NCBI RefSeq assembly: GCF_900091495.1
Contig: NZ_LT607413.1
Span: forward strand, 1,860,001-1,924,000
Source: Micromonospora echinospora
GTDB lineage: Bacteria > Actinomycetota > Actinomycetes > Mycobacteriales > Micromonosporaceae
DNA: 64,000 nt
Reading direction: 5' to 3'
Below the pieces are notes generated by a model. It made no database searches, was not told where the DNA came from, and saw only the letters and a program-made list of their open reading frames with translations. The translations under genes and the position numbers were made by a program. Positions 39,412 to 48,657 of the stretch are shown here, piece by piece (the stretch's first letter is position 1; each line of letters starts with the position of its first letter).

Positions 39412-41865
39412 TCAGGCGGTGGCGCGGCGGGTCGGACGGCGACCGGGGGGCGCGGGCGGCTCCGGGCCCGGGTCGGGCGGGGTGGGCAGGGGGCGCACGC
39501 AGGAGGTGCCGCCGGTCACCCGGACGCGTTCACCGTCGTGCCAGAGGTCGAGCCCCACGTCCGGCCCGGCACCGGGCAGGTCGTAGCGGACCTCGTCGGG
39601 CGTGATGGTCACCCGCAGTCGCTGCCCGCGCCAGAGCAGGCTGAACGCGAGCCGGGTGAGCCGCCGGGGCAGCCGGGGCACGAAGCAGAGTTCACCCCGG
39701 TCGTCGCGCAGCCCGCCGAACCCCTGCACCAGGGCGATCCACGCCCCGGCCAGCGCGGCGAGGTGCAGCCCGTCGGAGGTCTTGTCGCCGAGGTCCTCCA
39801 GGTCCTGGAGGACCGACTCGGCGAAGTGGTCGTACGCCAGGTCCAGGTGGCCGACCTCGGCGGCCAGCACCGCCTGTCCGGGCGAGGAGAGCGACGAGTC
39901 GCGGACGGTGCGTGCCTCGTAGTACGCGAAGTTGCGGGCCTTCTCGTCGGCGGTGAAGTCCCCCGGGCTGCGCAGCATGGCCAGCACCAGGTCGGCCTGC
40001 TTGACCACCTGTTTGCGGTACAGCTCCAGGTACGGGAAGTGCAGCAGCAACGGGTAGTCGTCCGCGTCGGTGCCGTCGAAGTCCCACTCGGGGAGGTCGG
40101 TGAAGCCCGCCGACTGCTGGTGCACCCCGCGCTTCGGGTCGTACGGCAGGTGCATCGCGTCGGCGGCGGCCCGCCAGGCGGCCACCTCGGCGGCGTCCAC
40201 GCCGAACCGGGCGGCGACCTCCGGGTGGGCGTCTGCGGCGTCGGCGGCGCCCCGCAGGTTCCGCCGGGCCATCAGGTTGGTGAAGACGTTGTCGTCGACC
40301 AGGGCGGTGTACTCGTCCGGGCCGGTCACCCCGCGTAGGTGGTAGGAGCCGGTGTCGGACCAGTGCCCGAAGCCGTGCCAGAGCCGGGCGGTCTCCACCA
40401 GCATCTCCAGTCCGGCGTCGACGAGGAACTCCTCGTCGCCGGTGGCCGCGACGTAGCGCAGCACCGCGTCGGCGACGTCGGCGTTGACGTGCAGCCCGGC
40501 CGTACCCGCCGGCCAGTAGCCGGAGCACTCCCGACCGCCGATGGTCCGCCACGGGAAACTCGCGCCGGGCAGCCGCAGCTCGGCCGCGCGTTCCCGCGCC
40601 TCGGGCAGGTGGGCGTGCCGCCAACGCAGCGCCGACCGGGCCATGGCCGGCGCGACGTAGGTGAGCACCGGTAGGACGTACCCCTCGGTGTCCCAGAGCA
40701 CGTGCCCGTCGTAGCCGTTGCCGGTGAGGCCCTTGGCGGGAATGGTCCGGTCGCCCTCGGCCCGCCCCGCCTGGATCAGGTGGAACAGGGCGAAGCGGGT
40801 GGCCTGCTGGAGTTCCGGGTCGCCGTCGAGCACCACGTCGGCGGTGGTCCAGGCCGCGTCGAGCCAGGCCCGCTGCTCGGCGACGAGGGCGTCCCAGCCG
40901 ACCGACCGGGCCTCGGTGGCGGCGGCCACCGCCCGGGCGGCCAGGTCCGTCGGGCGCTCCGCCCCGGTTCCCCCCGGGTCGCCCGCCGACCGGTCCGCCG
41001 CCTCCGCCGGGTGGTCGACGATGTCGGTACGGGTGCACTCGTACGCCGCGAACTTGGTCAGGCGGAGCCGCTGCCCGGGGCGGAGCGGGCCGCTGAGGGC
41101 GAGCCGGAACCGGTCACCCTGGCACCCGGTGTCGGTGGCGGTGGTGTCGGGGGCCTCGACGAGGTGCGCCACGGCGACGGCCACGCGCTGTCCACTGCGG
41201 CCGGTGCGGTGCACCAGCACGCCGTCCGGCCCGTCGGACCGGCGGTACTCGGCGACCAGTGGCTCGTCCAGGACGGTGGCGGCGCGGGGGTCGTCGGAGC
41301 GTTCCGGGACGCGCTGGTTGGCAACCAGGTCGGAGCAGACCCGGACGTCGACCGGCCCGTCGAGCGCCTCCACCTCCCAGCGCACGGCGGCGACGGGGTG
41401 GTGGGCCAGCGAGACCAGCCGGGTGCTGCGTACGCGGACCCGGTGTCCGCCGGGGGAGGTCCACTCGGTGTGCCGCTCGACCAGACCGGCCCGCAGGTCG
41501 AGCACCCGTTCGTGGTGGTGCAGCGTGCCGGTGCGCACGTCCAGCGGCTCGCCGTCGACCCAGAGGCGGATCAACGCGGCGTTCGGCGCGCTGATCACGG
41601 TGTCGCTGAGCTGCGGGAAGGCGTACCCGTCCTCGGGGTAGCTGAGTTCCCGCCGCTCGTGGAAGCCGTTGAGGTAGCTGCCCGGCATGCCGTACGGCTC
41701 GCCCTCGTCGAGGTTGCCTCGCCAGCCCAGCCAGCCGTTGCTCAGCGCGAAGATCGACTCGGTCTCGCCGAGACGGCCGGCGTCGGCCTCGGTCCGTCGG
41801 ATCCGCCAGCCGTCGTCCTCGGCGCGACGCTCGGCCGGGTGGTCGCTGACGGTCGTGTCGGGCAC
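39412..41865 (-). CDS. GH65 family glycoside phosphorylase/hydrolase (trehalose/kojibiose type)
   Basis: This is an 817-aa protein of normal GH65 length. The N-terminal beta-sandwich has SIFALSNGWLGWRG and GSYLNGFHE. The (alpha/alpha)6 barrel has HVLWDTEGYVLP and the general-acid Glu518 in GVTGPDEYT. RKQVVKQADLVLAM lines the phosphate site. The C-terminal tail is proline-rich. GH65 enzymes split trehalose, maltose or kojibiose, most with phosphate. The KQAD segment supports a phosphorylase. Exact sugar is not decided. No beta-phosphoglucomutase gene is adjacent. Confidence 0.9.
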   Translation of the reverse strand: MPDTTVSDHPAERRAEDDGWRIRRTEADAGRLGETESIFALSNGWLGWRGNLDEGEPYGMPGSYLNGFHERRELSYPEDGYAFPQLSDTVISAPNAALIRLWVDGEPLDVRTGTLHHHERVLDLRAGLVERHTEWTSPGGHRVRVRSTRLVSLAHHPVAAVRWEVEALDGPVDVRVCSDLVANQRVPERSDDPRAATVLDEPLVAEYRRSDGPDGVLVHRTGRSGQRVAVAVAHLVEAPDTTATDTGCQGDRFRLALSGPLRPGQRLRLTKFAAYECTRTDIVDHPAEAADRSAGDPGGTGAERPTDLAARAVAAATEARSVGWDALVAEQRAWLDAAWTTADVVLDGDPELQQATRFALFHLIQAGRAEGDRTIPAKGLTGNGYDGHVLWDTEGYVLPVLTYVAPAMARSALRWRHAHLPEARERAAELRLPGASFPWRTIGGRECSGYWPAGTAGLHVNADVADAVLRYVAATGDEEFLVDAGLEMLVETARLWHGFGHWSDTGSYHLRGVTGPDEYTALVDDNVFTNLMARRNLRGAADAADAHPEVAARFGVDAAEVAAWRAAADAMHLPYDPKRGVHQQSAGFTDLPEWDFDGTDADDYPLLLHFPYLELYRKQVVKQADLVLAMLRSPGDFTADEKARNFAYYEARTVRDSSLSSPGQAVLAAEVGHLDLAYDHFAESVLQDLEDLGDKTSDGLHLAALAGAWIALVQGFGGLRDDRGELCFVPRLPRRLTRLAFSLLWRGQRLRVTITPDEVRYDLPGAGPDVGLDLWHDGERVRVTGGTSCVRPLPTPPDPGPEPPAPPGRRPTRRATA

Positions 41866-42024
41866 ACGGCCTCCCCGTACTCAGGTGCGCTCGCCATCAT
41901 CCCAGCACGCCCGCCTGTGCACGCGCTGAGACGAAAGTCAGGGATCAGATCTCACCTTCGCACACTGTGCCGGACTCCGCCCATTTCTACAGTCCGTGAG
42001 GGCTGGAGGAGGTATGAGCAGTTG

Positions 42025-42660
42025 ATGACGTCATGGATGGTCGACCTGCCACAGGACGTGCCGCGGGTCAGCGTGGAGTGGTATCGGGACATCGTCGAGT
42101 TCGCCGACCGCACCCCGGAGCCGGTGCAGTGGTTCGCCGCGCACTTCACCGAAGGCTCGGTCGTCCTGCTCGGCCTGCTGTTCCTGCTGGCGGCCTGGCG
42201 GCGGTTCGGCGGGACGTCCCGCGACCGGGCGGCGGCGCTGGTCGCCCCGGTGGCGGTGGTCCTCGCCTACGGCCTCAGCGAGTGGATCAAGATCCTCGTC
42301 GACCAGGAACGACCGTGTCGGGCCCTGGCCGACCTGACCATCGTGGCCGGGCACTGCCCCCCGACCGGGGACTGGTCCTTCCCGAGCAACCACTCCACGA
42401 TCGCCGGGGCGTTGGCCGCCACGACCCTGGTCCTCGGCCTCCGGCTGGGGCTGCTGGCCGTCCCGTTGGCCCTGCTGGCCGCGTTCTCCCGCACCTTCGT
42501 CGGGGTGCACTACCCGCACGACGTGGTCGCCGGGGTGCTGCTCGGCACGCTGGTCGGCACGGTGCTGCTGATGACGCTGTCCGGGCCGGTCGCCCGCCTG
42601 CTGGACCGCCGCCGCACCGGCCCGCCGGCGCAGACCCGCACCCCCACCGGAGCCCGGTAG
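42025..42660 (+). CDS. PAP2-family membrane phosphatase
   Basis: This is a 211-aa protein with about five membrane helices. The phosphatase signature is present: KILVDQERPCRAL (motif 1), PSNHSTIAG (motif 2) and FSRTFVGVHYPHDVVAG (motif 3). It should dephosphorylate a lipid such as undecaprenyl diphosphate or phosphatidic acid on the outer face. Start ATG 42025 (or TTG 42022) lies 12 bp after AGGAGG. A three-codon ATG reading precedes and overlaps it. Confidence 0.9.
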   Translation: MTSWMVDLPQDVPRVSVEWYRDIVEFADRTPEPVQWFAAHFTEGSVVLLGLLFLLAAWRRFGGTSRDRAAALVAPVAVVLAYGLSEWIKILVDQERPCRALADLTIVAGHCPPTGDWSFPSNHSTIAGALAATTLVLGLRLGLLAVPLALLAAFSRTFVGVHYPHDVVAGVLLGTLVGTVLLMTLSGPVARLLDRRRTGPPAQTRTPTGAR

Positions 42661-42690
42661 GACCGGCCGCTGTTCGCGGGCCGGAGCGCC

Positions 42691-43446
42691 TCAGCCGAGC
42701 AGCGCCAGGGTGAGGGCGGTGCCGAGGATCAGGAACGGCCCGAACGGGAGGTGACTGGTCCAGCGAACCCGCCGGGCGACCAGCAGGATCCCGGCGACCA
42801 GCGCGGAGAGCAGGAAGGTCAGCACCAGCCCGAGCACCGGCGCGGTCCAGCCGTACCAGCCGAGCAGCGCGCCGGTGCCGAGCGCCAGCTTGGCGTCCCC
42901 CAGGCCGAAGCCGCGCCGCCCGAGCAGCAACGTGGTGGTGGCGAAACCGGCAGCCAGGGCCAGGCCGCAGACGGTGGCCCGGACCCAGGGACCCGGCCCC
43001 GCGCCGGTCAGCGCGGCGGCCCCGAGCAGCAGCCAGGTGCCCCCGGCGGCTGGCCAGGTCAGCCGGTCGGGCAGCCGGTGCACCGCCGCGTCCACCAGGG
43101 CCAGCGGCACCGCCCAGGCCAGCCACCAGCCGGCCGCGAGCAGGGCGAACAGGGGCAGGTCCAGCGTCCCGAGCAGCACCAGCGCGGCGAGGACGGCCAC
43201 CTCGACGCTGCCGGGTGGCGGTCCGACCCGGGCCCGGCAACGTGGGCAGCGGGCCACCGGGGTGAGTGCCGGCACCGGCCGGTCCAGGCCGACCGGGGTG
43301 GCGCAGGCGGCGCAGCCGCTCCGGCACGGCGTCTCCGGCGGTACGGCGTGCCGCAGCGCGGCCAGCCGTAGGGGCGGGGTGAGGGCGAGGACGGCGGCGA
43401 GGCGCACCCAGGCCGAACGGGTGACCGGTGGCCGGGTCAGCGTCAT
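42691..43446 (-). CDS. Type IV prepilin peptidase (TadV/PilD-like, A24)
   Basis: This is a 251-aa membrane protein. The two aspartates of the A24 active site are in LVDAAVHRLPD and FGLGDAKLA. A cytosolic loop near residues 40-70 has four cysteines in two CxxC-like pairs (CAAC, CPRC), as in bifunctional PilD. Whether it also N-methylates is not clear, because the loop is short. It should process the pilin-like proteins of the divergent tad operon. ATG at 43446. Confidence 0.88.
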   Translation of the reverse strand: MTLTRPPVTRSAWVRLAAVLALTPPLRLAALRHAVPPETPCRSGCAACATPVGLDRPVPALTPVARCPRCRARVGPPPGSVEVAVLAALVLLGTLDLPLFALLAAGWWLAWAVPLALVDAAVHRLPDRLTWPAAGGTWLLLGAAALTGAGPGPWVRATVCGLALAAGFATTTLLLGRRGFGLGDAKLALGTGALLGWYGWTAPVLGLVLTFLLSALVAGILLVARRVRWTSHLPFGPFLILGTALTLALLG

Positions 43447-43906
43447 GTGGATCTCCAGATGCGGGCCGGAGCGGGGGATACGCAAAGTAGTTTCGTCATC
43501 GGCGGAGCGGCACGGCCGAGGGTCGTCGCCACCCGGCGCGCCGATCGACACCCGGGCCGACCAGCCACCCGGCCCCGCACACCGCCGGGGCGTACGGCGA
43601 GCGCCGCGACGAGCGAATCCGTTGCCGCGTACCGGAATCCGTGGCGGACCGCCCGGGCGACCGCCCCCGCGCCACGGCACGGCGACACGAGCCGGGTGAC
43701 ACACCCCGACGACGACGGGTGCCGCCACTGCATCCCACCACCTTCAATCACTGAGCGTATTCAATCCAATTGCCTCTGTTGCATCGGCTATCGTCAGCCT
43801 ATGCTCGCCCCTTGGGTGGGACGCAACCGTCGACGGAACACCTCGACCGATGATCGGGAAGAAACCCGACAGAAAAATCGGTACATATCAGTAAGAGTAA
43901 ATACAG
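43447..43906. promoter_or_regulatory. Divergent regulatory region of the tad locus
   Basis: About 460 bp between the prepilin peptidase and the first tad-operon gene, without a supported gene. The last 170 bp are markedly AT-richer (TATTCAATCCAATTGCC, AAACCCGACAGAAAAATC, AGTAAGAGTAAATACAG). They probably hold the operon promoter. The rest is GC-rich and unstructured. Confidence 0.45.
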
Positions 43907-44569
43907 ATGGAAGATCGAATGATCCGGACCGGGGCATCCGGACGCGCTGCCGCATACCCGGAAACCGGCCGGACGGGATCCGCATCGAGGAGGGCGGCGT
44001 TGCGCGCACGGCAGCACCCCCGGCGTTGGACGGCCTGCCTCGTCACGCTCCTGCTGGTCGGCACCGGCACCGCCTGCGGGACGGGCCCCGAACCGCCCGG
44101 CCCGGTCACGGCGGAACACGAGCCCGTCGCTCCGGAGAACCGGAAAGCGGAGGAGGCGGCAGCCGGAAAGGCGGCTCTCGCGGCGTACGCCGGATATCTG
44201 ACCGCTTCCCGGGCAGCCAGCGCACGCAGTGATCCACACCATCCCGACCTGGCCAAATACCTGGCAGATCCACTTCTGACCAGGGTGCGGCTGGTAATCC
44301 GCGAGGCAAAGGAGCACGGTGCCATGCGTACCGGAAAGCTCGTTTCCGACCCGACCGTCACCGTGGTGAGCCTGGACACCGTCCCGGCCACCGTGGAGAT
44401 CCAGGACTGTCTCGACGCGACGGACTACAAGCTGGTCTACGCGAAGACCCGCAAGGTCGTCCCCGGCACCGGGGCGGGACGTCACCTCGCCACGGCCACC
44501 GCGACCCGCTACTCCGACGGGCGTTGGCTGATCAGCGCCGGGGTCGCCCACGAGGACCAGCCGTGCTGA
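43907..44569 (+). CDS. Lipoprotein-like secreted protein, first gene of the tad operon
   Basis: This is a 220-aa protein. A long basic N-terminus (RRAALRARQHPRRW) precedes a hydrophobic core and a lipobox-like GTGTAC. The mature part has an Ala/Glu-rich helix (KAEEAAAGKAALAAYAGYLTA), then a compact domain with VEIQDCLDATDYKLVYAK and RYSDGRWLISAG. That resembles nuclear-transport-factor-2-like secreted proteins often found before actinobacterial tad genes. The start could be 43907 or 43919. Its stop overlaps the next gene. Confidence 0.7.
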   Translation: MEDRMIRTGASGRAAAYPETGRTGSASRRAALRARQHPRRWTACLVTLLLVGTGTACGTGPEPPGPVTAEHEPVAPENRKAEEAAAGKAALAAYAGYLTASRAASARSDPHHPDLAKYLADPLLTRVRLVIREAKEHGAMRTGKLVSDPTVTVVSLDTVPATVEIQDCLDATDYKLVYAKTRKVVPGTGAGRHLATATATRYSDGRWLISAGVAHEDQPC

Positions 44570-45537
44570 CCCGGACGACAACCACGCCGCGCCAGGAGAC
44601 CCGGGCCGGGGCGGGCCACGCGCCGGCCGGGACGACCCGCCGGCTGGTCGCCGCCCTGGTCGCCACCCTCACCGGGCTGGCACTGACGATCACCGCTCCC
44701 GCGCCCGCCGTCGCCGCCCCGGGGGCCGAGTGCCCGGTGGGGCAGACCGACTGCAGCGTCTGGGACGACGACCCGGGCACCCCCGGCAGCCCGGGGGACC
44801 CGGGTGGTGGCGACGACGGCGGCGGGGACCACGGCGGCGGCCCGGCCAAGTGCCAGTGGAACGGCAAGCCCATCGCCTGCTACGACGACTACATGGGCTG
44901 GTTCAACAACAGCGACGGCTGTTACTACAAGCTGGCCCAGCCCCAGCCGCCGGACGTCCCCGCCGGCAAGCAACGGTACGTCCGCCATTGCAACGGCGGT
45001 GACCTCGGCTCGGTGGACATGATCGATCTGGACGCGCCGCCGCCCGGGTTCGGTGCACCGCCGGATCCGGAGGAGCTGGCGTTCCGGGCGCTCGCCTCGA
45101 TCAGGCTGCTCCGGCCGGGCATCTCGGTGGCCCCGCGCAAGAGCCAGGGCCCCGGTCTGGTCGGGCTCCCGGTCTGGATGTGGGCCAGCCCCGGCCCGAA
45201 CTACTTCGGCGAGCTCTTCGCCTCCGCCTCGGAGCGCGGCCTGACCGTGACCATCACGGCCAAGGTGCGCGAGGTCGTCTGGAACATGGGCAACGGCGAG
45301 ACGGTCACCTGCACCGTTCCGGGCACTCCGTACTCGCCCTCCGGTCCGCGCGCGGGTCAGGAGTCGCCCGACTGCGGCTACCCGGGATACGACAAGGCCG
45401 GCACGTACACGATCAACGCCACCACCCACTGGGTCGTGGCGTGGGAGGGCGGCGGCGAGAGCGGCACCATCCCGGCCGTCCGAACCAGCCGCAACGTAGA
45501 GGTCCAGATCAACGAGCTTCAGGTGGTGACCCGGTGA
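44563..45537 (+). CDS. Secreted protein of the tad operon (324 aa)
   Basis: GTG at 44563 overlaps the upstream stop. A signal peptide (RRLVAALVATLTGLALTITA) is followed by a Gly/Asp/Pro linker to about 105. A cysteine-containing domain follows, with CQWNGKPIACYDDYMGWF, DGCYYKLAQP and RHCNGGD. The end is beta-rich, with TVTCTVPGTPYSP, YPGYDKAGTYTINAT and HWVVAWEGGG. Such proteins accompany tad loci in Micromonosporaceae and Streptomyces; the job may be a pilus-associated surface factor. No enzyme motif seen. Confidence 0.7.
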   Translation: MLTRTTTTPRQETRAGAGHAPAGTTRRLVAALVATLTGLALTITAPAPAVAAPGAECPVGQTDCSVWDDDPGTPGSPGDPGGGDDGGGDHGGGPAKCQWNGKPIACYDDYMGWFNNSDGCYYKLAQPQPPDVPAGKQRYVRHCNGGDLGSVDMIDLDAPPPGFGAPPDPEELAFRALASIRLLRPGISVAPRKSQGPGLVGLPVWMWASPGPNYFGELFASASERGLTVTITAKVREVVWNMGNGETVTCTVPGTPYSPSGPRAGQESPDCGYPGYDKAGTYTINATTHWVVAWEGGGESGTIPAVRTSRNVEVQINELQVVTR

Positions 45538-46193
45538 GCCTGGCGACGCGCAACGGGCCGGGGCCGGTGGACGCCCCGGTCGCCCCGCCCAAGGTGGTCC
45601 GGCAACGCCGGATGCGGCCCGGCCTGCTCGGTCTGGCGGTGCTCCTGATCGCACTGGGCGGCCTCGGCGCGGCCTTCGCGGTCACCTCGGTCCGGGCCAC
45701 CGGCACGTACCTCGCCGTCGCCCGCCCGGTCGCGGTGGGCACCGTGCTCAGCGCGGACGACCTGATGTCCGTGCAAGTGGCCGGCGGCCAGGGCCTGAAG
45801 CCGGTGGCGGCCACCGAGATCGACGACGTGATCGGCAAGCGGGCGGCGGTCACCCTCACCCCGGGCACCCTGGTCACCCGGGCGCAGCTCACCGACAAGC
45901 CGCTGCTCGGCCCCGACCAGCAGCAGCTCGCGCTCGGCCTCAAGCCCAGCGAGGTGCCGGCCCGCACACTGCGCCCCGGCGACAAGGTGCTGCTGGTCAG
46001 CACCCCGACGAAGACCAACGACGGCCGGACGACCACCTCGGCCACCCGGTTCACCGCGACCGTCATCGACAGCGACACCCCGGAGACCAGCACCGTCGTG
46101 GTCTACCTGGCGGTGTCCGTACGGGACGTGCCGGCGGTGGTGGCGCTCGCCGCCGAACAACGGATCGCCCTCGTGCTGACCGGGTCGGTCTGA
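45534..46193 (+). CDS. cpaB: CpaB/RcpC-like SAF-domain protein
   Basis: This is a 219-aa protein. One N-terminal membrane helix (GLLGLAVLLIALGGLGAAF) anchors it. The SAF domain follows, with VARPVAVGTVLSADDLM and GKRAAVTLTPGTLVTRAQL. The C-terminal RcpC-like part has LRPGDKVLLVSTPT. CpaB/RcpC is a periplasmic or wall-side part of tad pilus machines. GTG overlaps the previous stop (GTGA). The shorter length compared with proteobacterial CpaB is usual in actinobacteria. Confidence 0.85.
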   Translation: MSLATRNGPGPVDAPVAPPKVVRQRRMRPGLLGLAVLLIALGGLGAAFAVTSVRATGTYLAVARPVAVGTVLSADDLMSVQVAGGQGLKPVAATEIDDVIGKRAAVTLTPGTLVTRAQLTDKPLLGPDQQQLALGLKPSEVPARTLRPGDKVLLVSTPTKTNDGRTTTSATRFTATVIDSDTPETSTVVVYLAVSVRDVPAVVALAAEQRIALVLTGSV

Positions 46194-46195
46194 GC

Positions 46196-46996
46196 ATGGC
46201 GATCATCGCGCTGGTCTCGGCGAAGGGCTCGCCCGGGGTGACCACCTCGGCGCTGGCCTGCACGCTGAGCTGGCACCGCCGGCTGGTGCTGGCCGAGTGC
46301 GACCCGGCCGGCGGGTCGGTGCTCGCCGGTTACCTGGGGGGCCTGCTCGACGGGGCCCGGGGGCTCGGCGAGCTGGCCGTCGGGGAACTGCGCGACGGCA
46401 GCCTGGAGGCGATGTTCTGGTCGCAACTGGTCGACCTGGACGCGCCGAAACGGGAACGGCTGCTCCTGCCCGGTGTGGTCGACCCGGTCCAGGCCGGCAG
46501 CGTCACCCCGCTCTGGCAGCGCTTCGCGGACTTCTTCGGCACGCTGGAGAACGGCACCCCCGGGTACGACGTGCTCGTCGACTGCGGTCGGCTGGCCGTG
46601 GTCGGCCCGCCCTGGCCGGTGCTGCGCGCCGCCGCAGTGGTGCTGGTGGTCACCCGGGCCACCCTGCCGGGCATCTCCGCGACCCGGTCGCTCGTCCGGG
46701 CGATCGGGCGGGACTTCACCGAGCATCGGGTGGCCCCCGGTTCGCTGCGCCTCCTGGTGGTCGGCGACGGCCACGGCAACAGCGAGATCAGCAAAGCCCT
46801 CGAACTGCCGGTGATCGGCCGGCTGCCGGACGACCCGCGTACCGCCCAGGTGCTCGGACTCGGCGGCAACGTCCGCGCCGGACGGCCGCTGATGCGCGCG
46901 GCCGGTGCGCTGGAGGTGGCGGTCGGCACGCTGCTCGACCGGCGGCGGGCCCGCCTGGGCTGGCCCACCGGCCAGGGGGTGCCCCATGCGGTTTGA
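46196..46996 (+). CDS. CpaE/TadZ-like P-loop ATPase
   Basis: This is a 266-aa MinD/ParA-type protein. The deviant Walker A is VSAKGSPGVTTSA; the switch region has LAECDPAGGSVL, and VLVDCGRLAV is Walker B-like. In tad systems TadZ/CpaE locates the assembly site at the pole. There is no receiver domain in front, unlike Caulobacter CpaE. It starts 2 bp after the CpaB stop and its end overlaps the TadA start by 11 bp. Confidence 0.82.
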   Translation: MAIIALVSAKGSPGVTTSALACTLSWHRRLVLAECDPAGGSVLAGYLGGLLDGARGLGELAVGELRDGSLEAMFWSQLVDLDAPKRERLLLPGVVDPVQAGSVTPLWQRFADFFGTLENGTPGYDVLVDCGRLAVVGPPWPVLRAAAVVLVVTRATLPGISATRSLVRAIGRDFTEHRVAPGSLRLLVVGDGHGNSEISKALELPVIGRLPDDPRTAQVLGLGGNVRAGRPLMRAAGALEVAVGTLLDRRRARLGWPTGQGVPHAV

Positions 46997-48608
46997 ACCG
47001 GTCCAGCACGACCCGCGCACCGCTTCGGCCACGTCGGTCACCCCGCCGCTGGCCCCCGCGAACGGACACCGCCACCCGACCGGCCCGCACGGACACCCGC
47101 ATCCGCCCGCGTCGAACGGGCACTCCCACCCGGCCGCGCCGAACGGGCAGCCGGCCGGACCGAACGGCCGCCACCCCGGCGGGGTGGCCCTGGCACCGGC
47201 TCCCGCGCCGACCCCGCCGCCACGTCCCCGGGTCGACTTCACCGTCGTCCGGGAGTTGCGCCGCGAGCTGAGCGAACGCCTCACCCTCTGGCAACGCGGC
47301 CGGGACTTCACCGTCGACGAGGAGGACGTCGAGCGGGCCCGGATCGCCGTCGACGTGGTGGCCGAGTACGCCGACGCGGTGCGCCGGGCCGGCACGCCGA
47401 TGCCGGCCGACGAGGAACGGCAGTTGTTCCACCAGGTGACCGCCGAACTGGTCGGACTCGGCCGGCTCCAGTCCCTGCTGGTCGACCAGACGATCGAGGA
47501 GGTGCACATCCTCGGCTGCGACCAGGTGCGCATCACCCGGCGCGGCGGCGGCGTGGACTGGGCCGACCCGATCGCCGACAGCGACGACGAGCTGGTGGAG
47601 ATCCTCCAGGCCGCCGCCCGCCGGGCCGGCGCGACCGAGCGGTCGCTCTCCACCGCCAAGCCCACCCTGGACCTGCAACTGCCCGACGGGAGCCGGCTCG
47701 CCGCCGTCTACCTGGTCAGCAGCCGGCCGTACGCGGTGATCCGGAAGCACAACACCCTCGACGTGAGCCTGGACGACATCGCCGGGTTCCGCGCCGACCT
47801 GGACGAGATGATCGACGTCCTGCTCCGGGACTTCCTCCGCGCGGCCATGCGCGCCGGGCTGAACATCATGGTCGCCGGGCTGGCCGGGGCGGGAAAGACC
47901 ACCGTGGTCCGGGCGCTGATGGACGAGATCCCGCCGGACGAGCCGTTCGTGCTGCTGGAGGAGAGCCGGGAGCTGCTGCCGGCCCGCCGTCAGCTCCGCC
48001 ACCGGGCGGTGATGAGCTTCGAGGCCCGGGAGGGGCACGGCGAGCGCGGCCTGGACGGGCGTCCGGCCGGTGAGGTGACCATCGCCGACCTGATCCCGGT
48101 CTCGCTCCGGATGGGTGTGCTGCGGATCGTCGTCGGCGAGGTGCGGTCCCGGGAGATCGTGCCGATGCTCCAGGCGATGACCACCAGCCGTGGGTCGATG
48201 TGCACCATCCACGCCCGCACGCCGGCCGGGGTGACCGAGCGGATCATCGAGCTGGCGCTCTCGCACGGCCGGGAGATGACCGTCGACCAGGCCCGCCGGA
48301 TGGCCGGAAACGCGCTGGACCTGATCGTCTACGTCAACGTCGAGGACGAGACCGCGATCGGCGGGCGCAAGCACCGCTTCGTCTCGCACGTGGAGGAGGT
48401 GATCGGGGCCGGCGAGGGCAACCGGATCACCACCACCGAGGTCTTCGGCCCCGGACCGGACGGCCGGGCGGTGCCGAAACACCTGCCCGAGCGGGTCCGT
48501 CAGCAGCTCCTCCGGGTCGGCTACGACGCCCGCCTGCTCAGCCCTTACATCGAGGCGGGCACCGGTGCGTGGCGACGGCCCGTGCAGACCCGGCTGGGTC
48601 GGCGGTGA
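46986..48608 (+). CDS. tadA: TadA/CpaF-type secretion ATPase
   Basis: This is a 540-aa protein. The first 80 residues are a Pro/His/Gly-rich unordered head, unusually rich in His (HRHPTGPHGHPHP). The N2 domain has LLVDQTIEEVHILG. The RecA-like core has Walker A GLAGAGKTT (298-306), the Asp box VLLEESRELLPA, Walker B VLRIVVGEVRS and the His box SMCTIHART. It drives pilin assembly. Start ATG 46986 lies inside the end of the previous gene. Confidence 0.93.
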   Translation: MRFEPVQHDPRTASATSVTPPLAPANGHRHPTGPHGHPHPPASNGHSHPAAPNGQPAGPNGRHPGGVALAPAPAPTPPPRPRVDFTVVRELRRELSERLTLWQRGRDFTVDEEDVERARIAVDVVAEYADAVRRAGTPMPADEERQLFHQVTAELVGLGRLQSLLVDQTIEEVHILGCDQVRITRRGGGVDWADPIADSDDELVEILQAAARRAGATERSLSTAKPTLDLQLPDGSRLAAVYLVSSRPYAVIRKHNTLDVSLDDIAGFRADLDEMIDVLLRDFLRAAMRAGLNIMVAGLAGAGKTTVVRALMDEIPPDEPFVLLEESRELLPARRQLRHRAVMSFEAREGHGERGLDGRPAGEVTIADLIPVSLRMGVLRIVVGEVRSREIVPMLQAMTTSRGSMCTIHARTPAGVTERIIELALSHGREMTVDQARRMAGNALDLIVYVNVEDETAIGGRKHRFVSHVEEVIGAGEGNRITTTEVFGPGPDGRAVPKHLPERVRQQLLRVGYDARLLSPYIEAGTGAWRRPVQTRLGRR

Positions 48609-48657
48609 CCGCGGTGGCCGGACCGGTCGGGCACCGGACGCAGCCGGGGGTGACCCG

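Noticed and set aside
40702..42024. Long plus-strand reading upstream of the PAP2 gene
   Set aside because: It is the mirror of the GH65 gene in a GC-rich genome. The real PAP2 start lies at 42025 after AGGAGG.
44530..44873. Proline/glycine-rich minus-strand reading
   Set aside because: It mirrors the Gly/Asp/Pro linker of the secreted tad protein and has no start signals.
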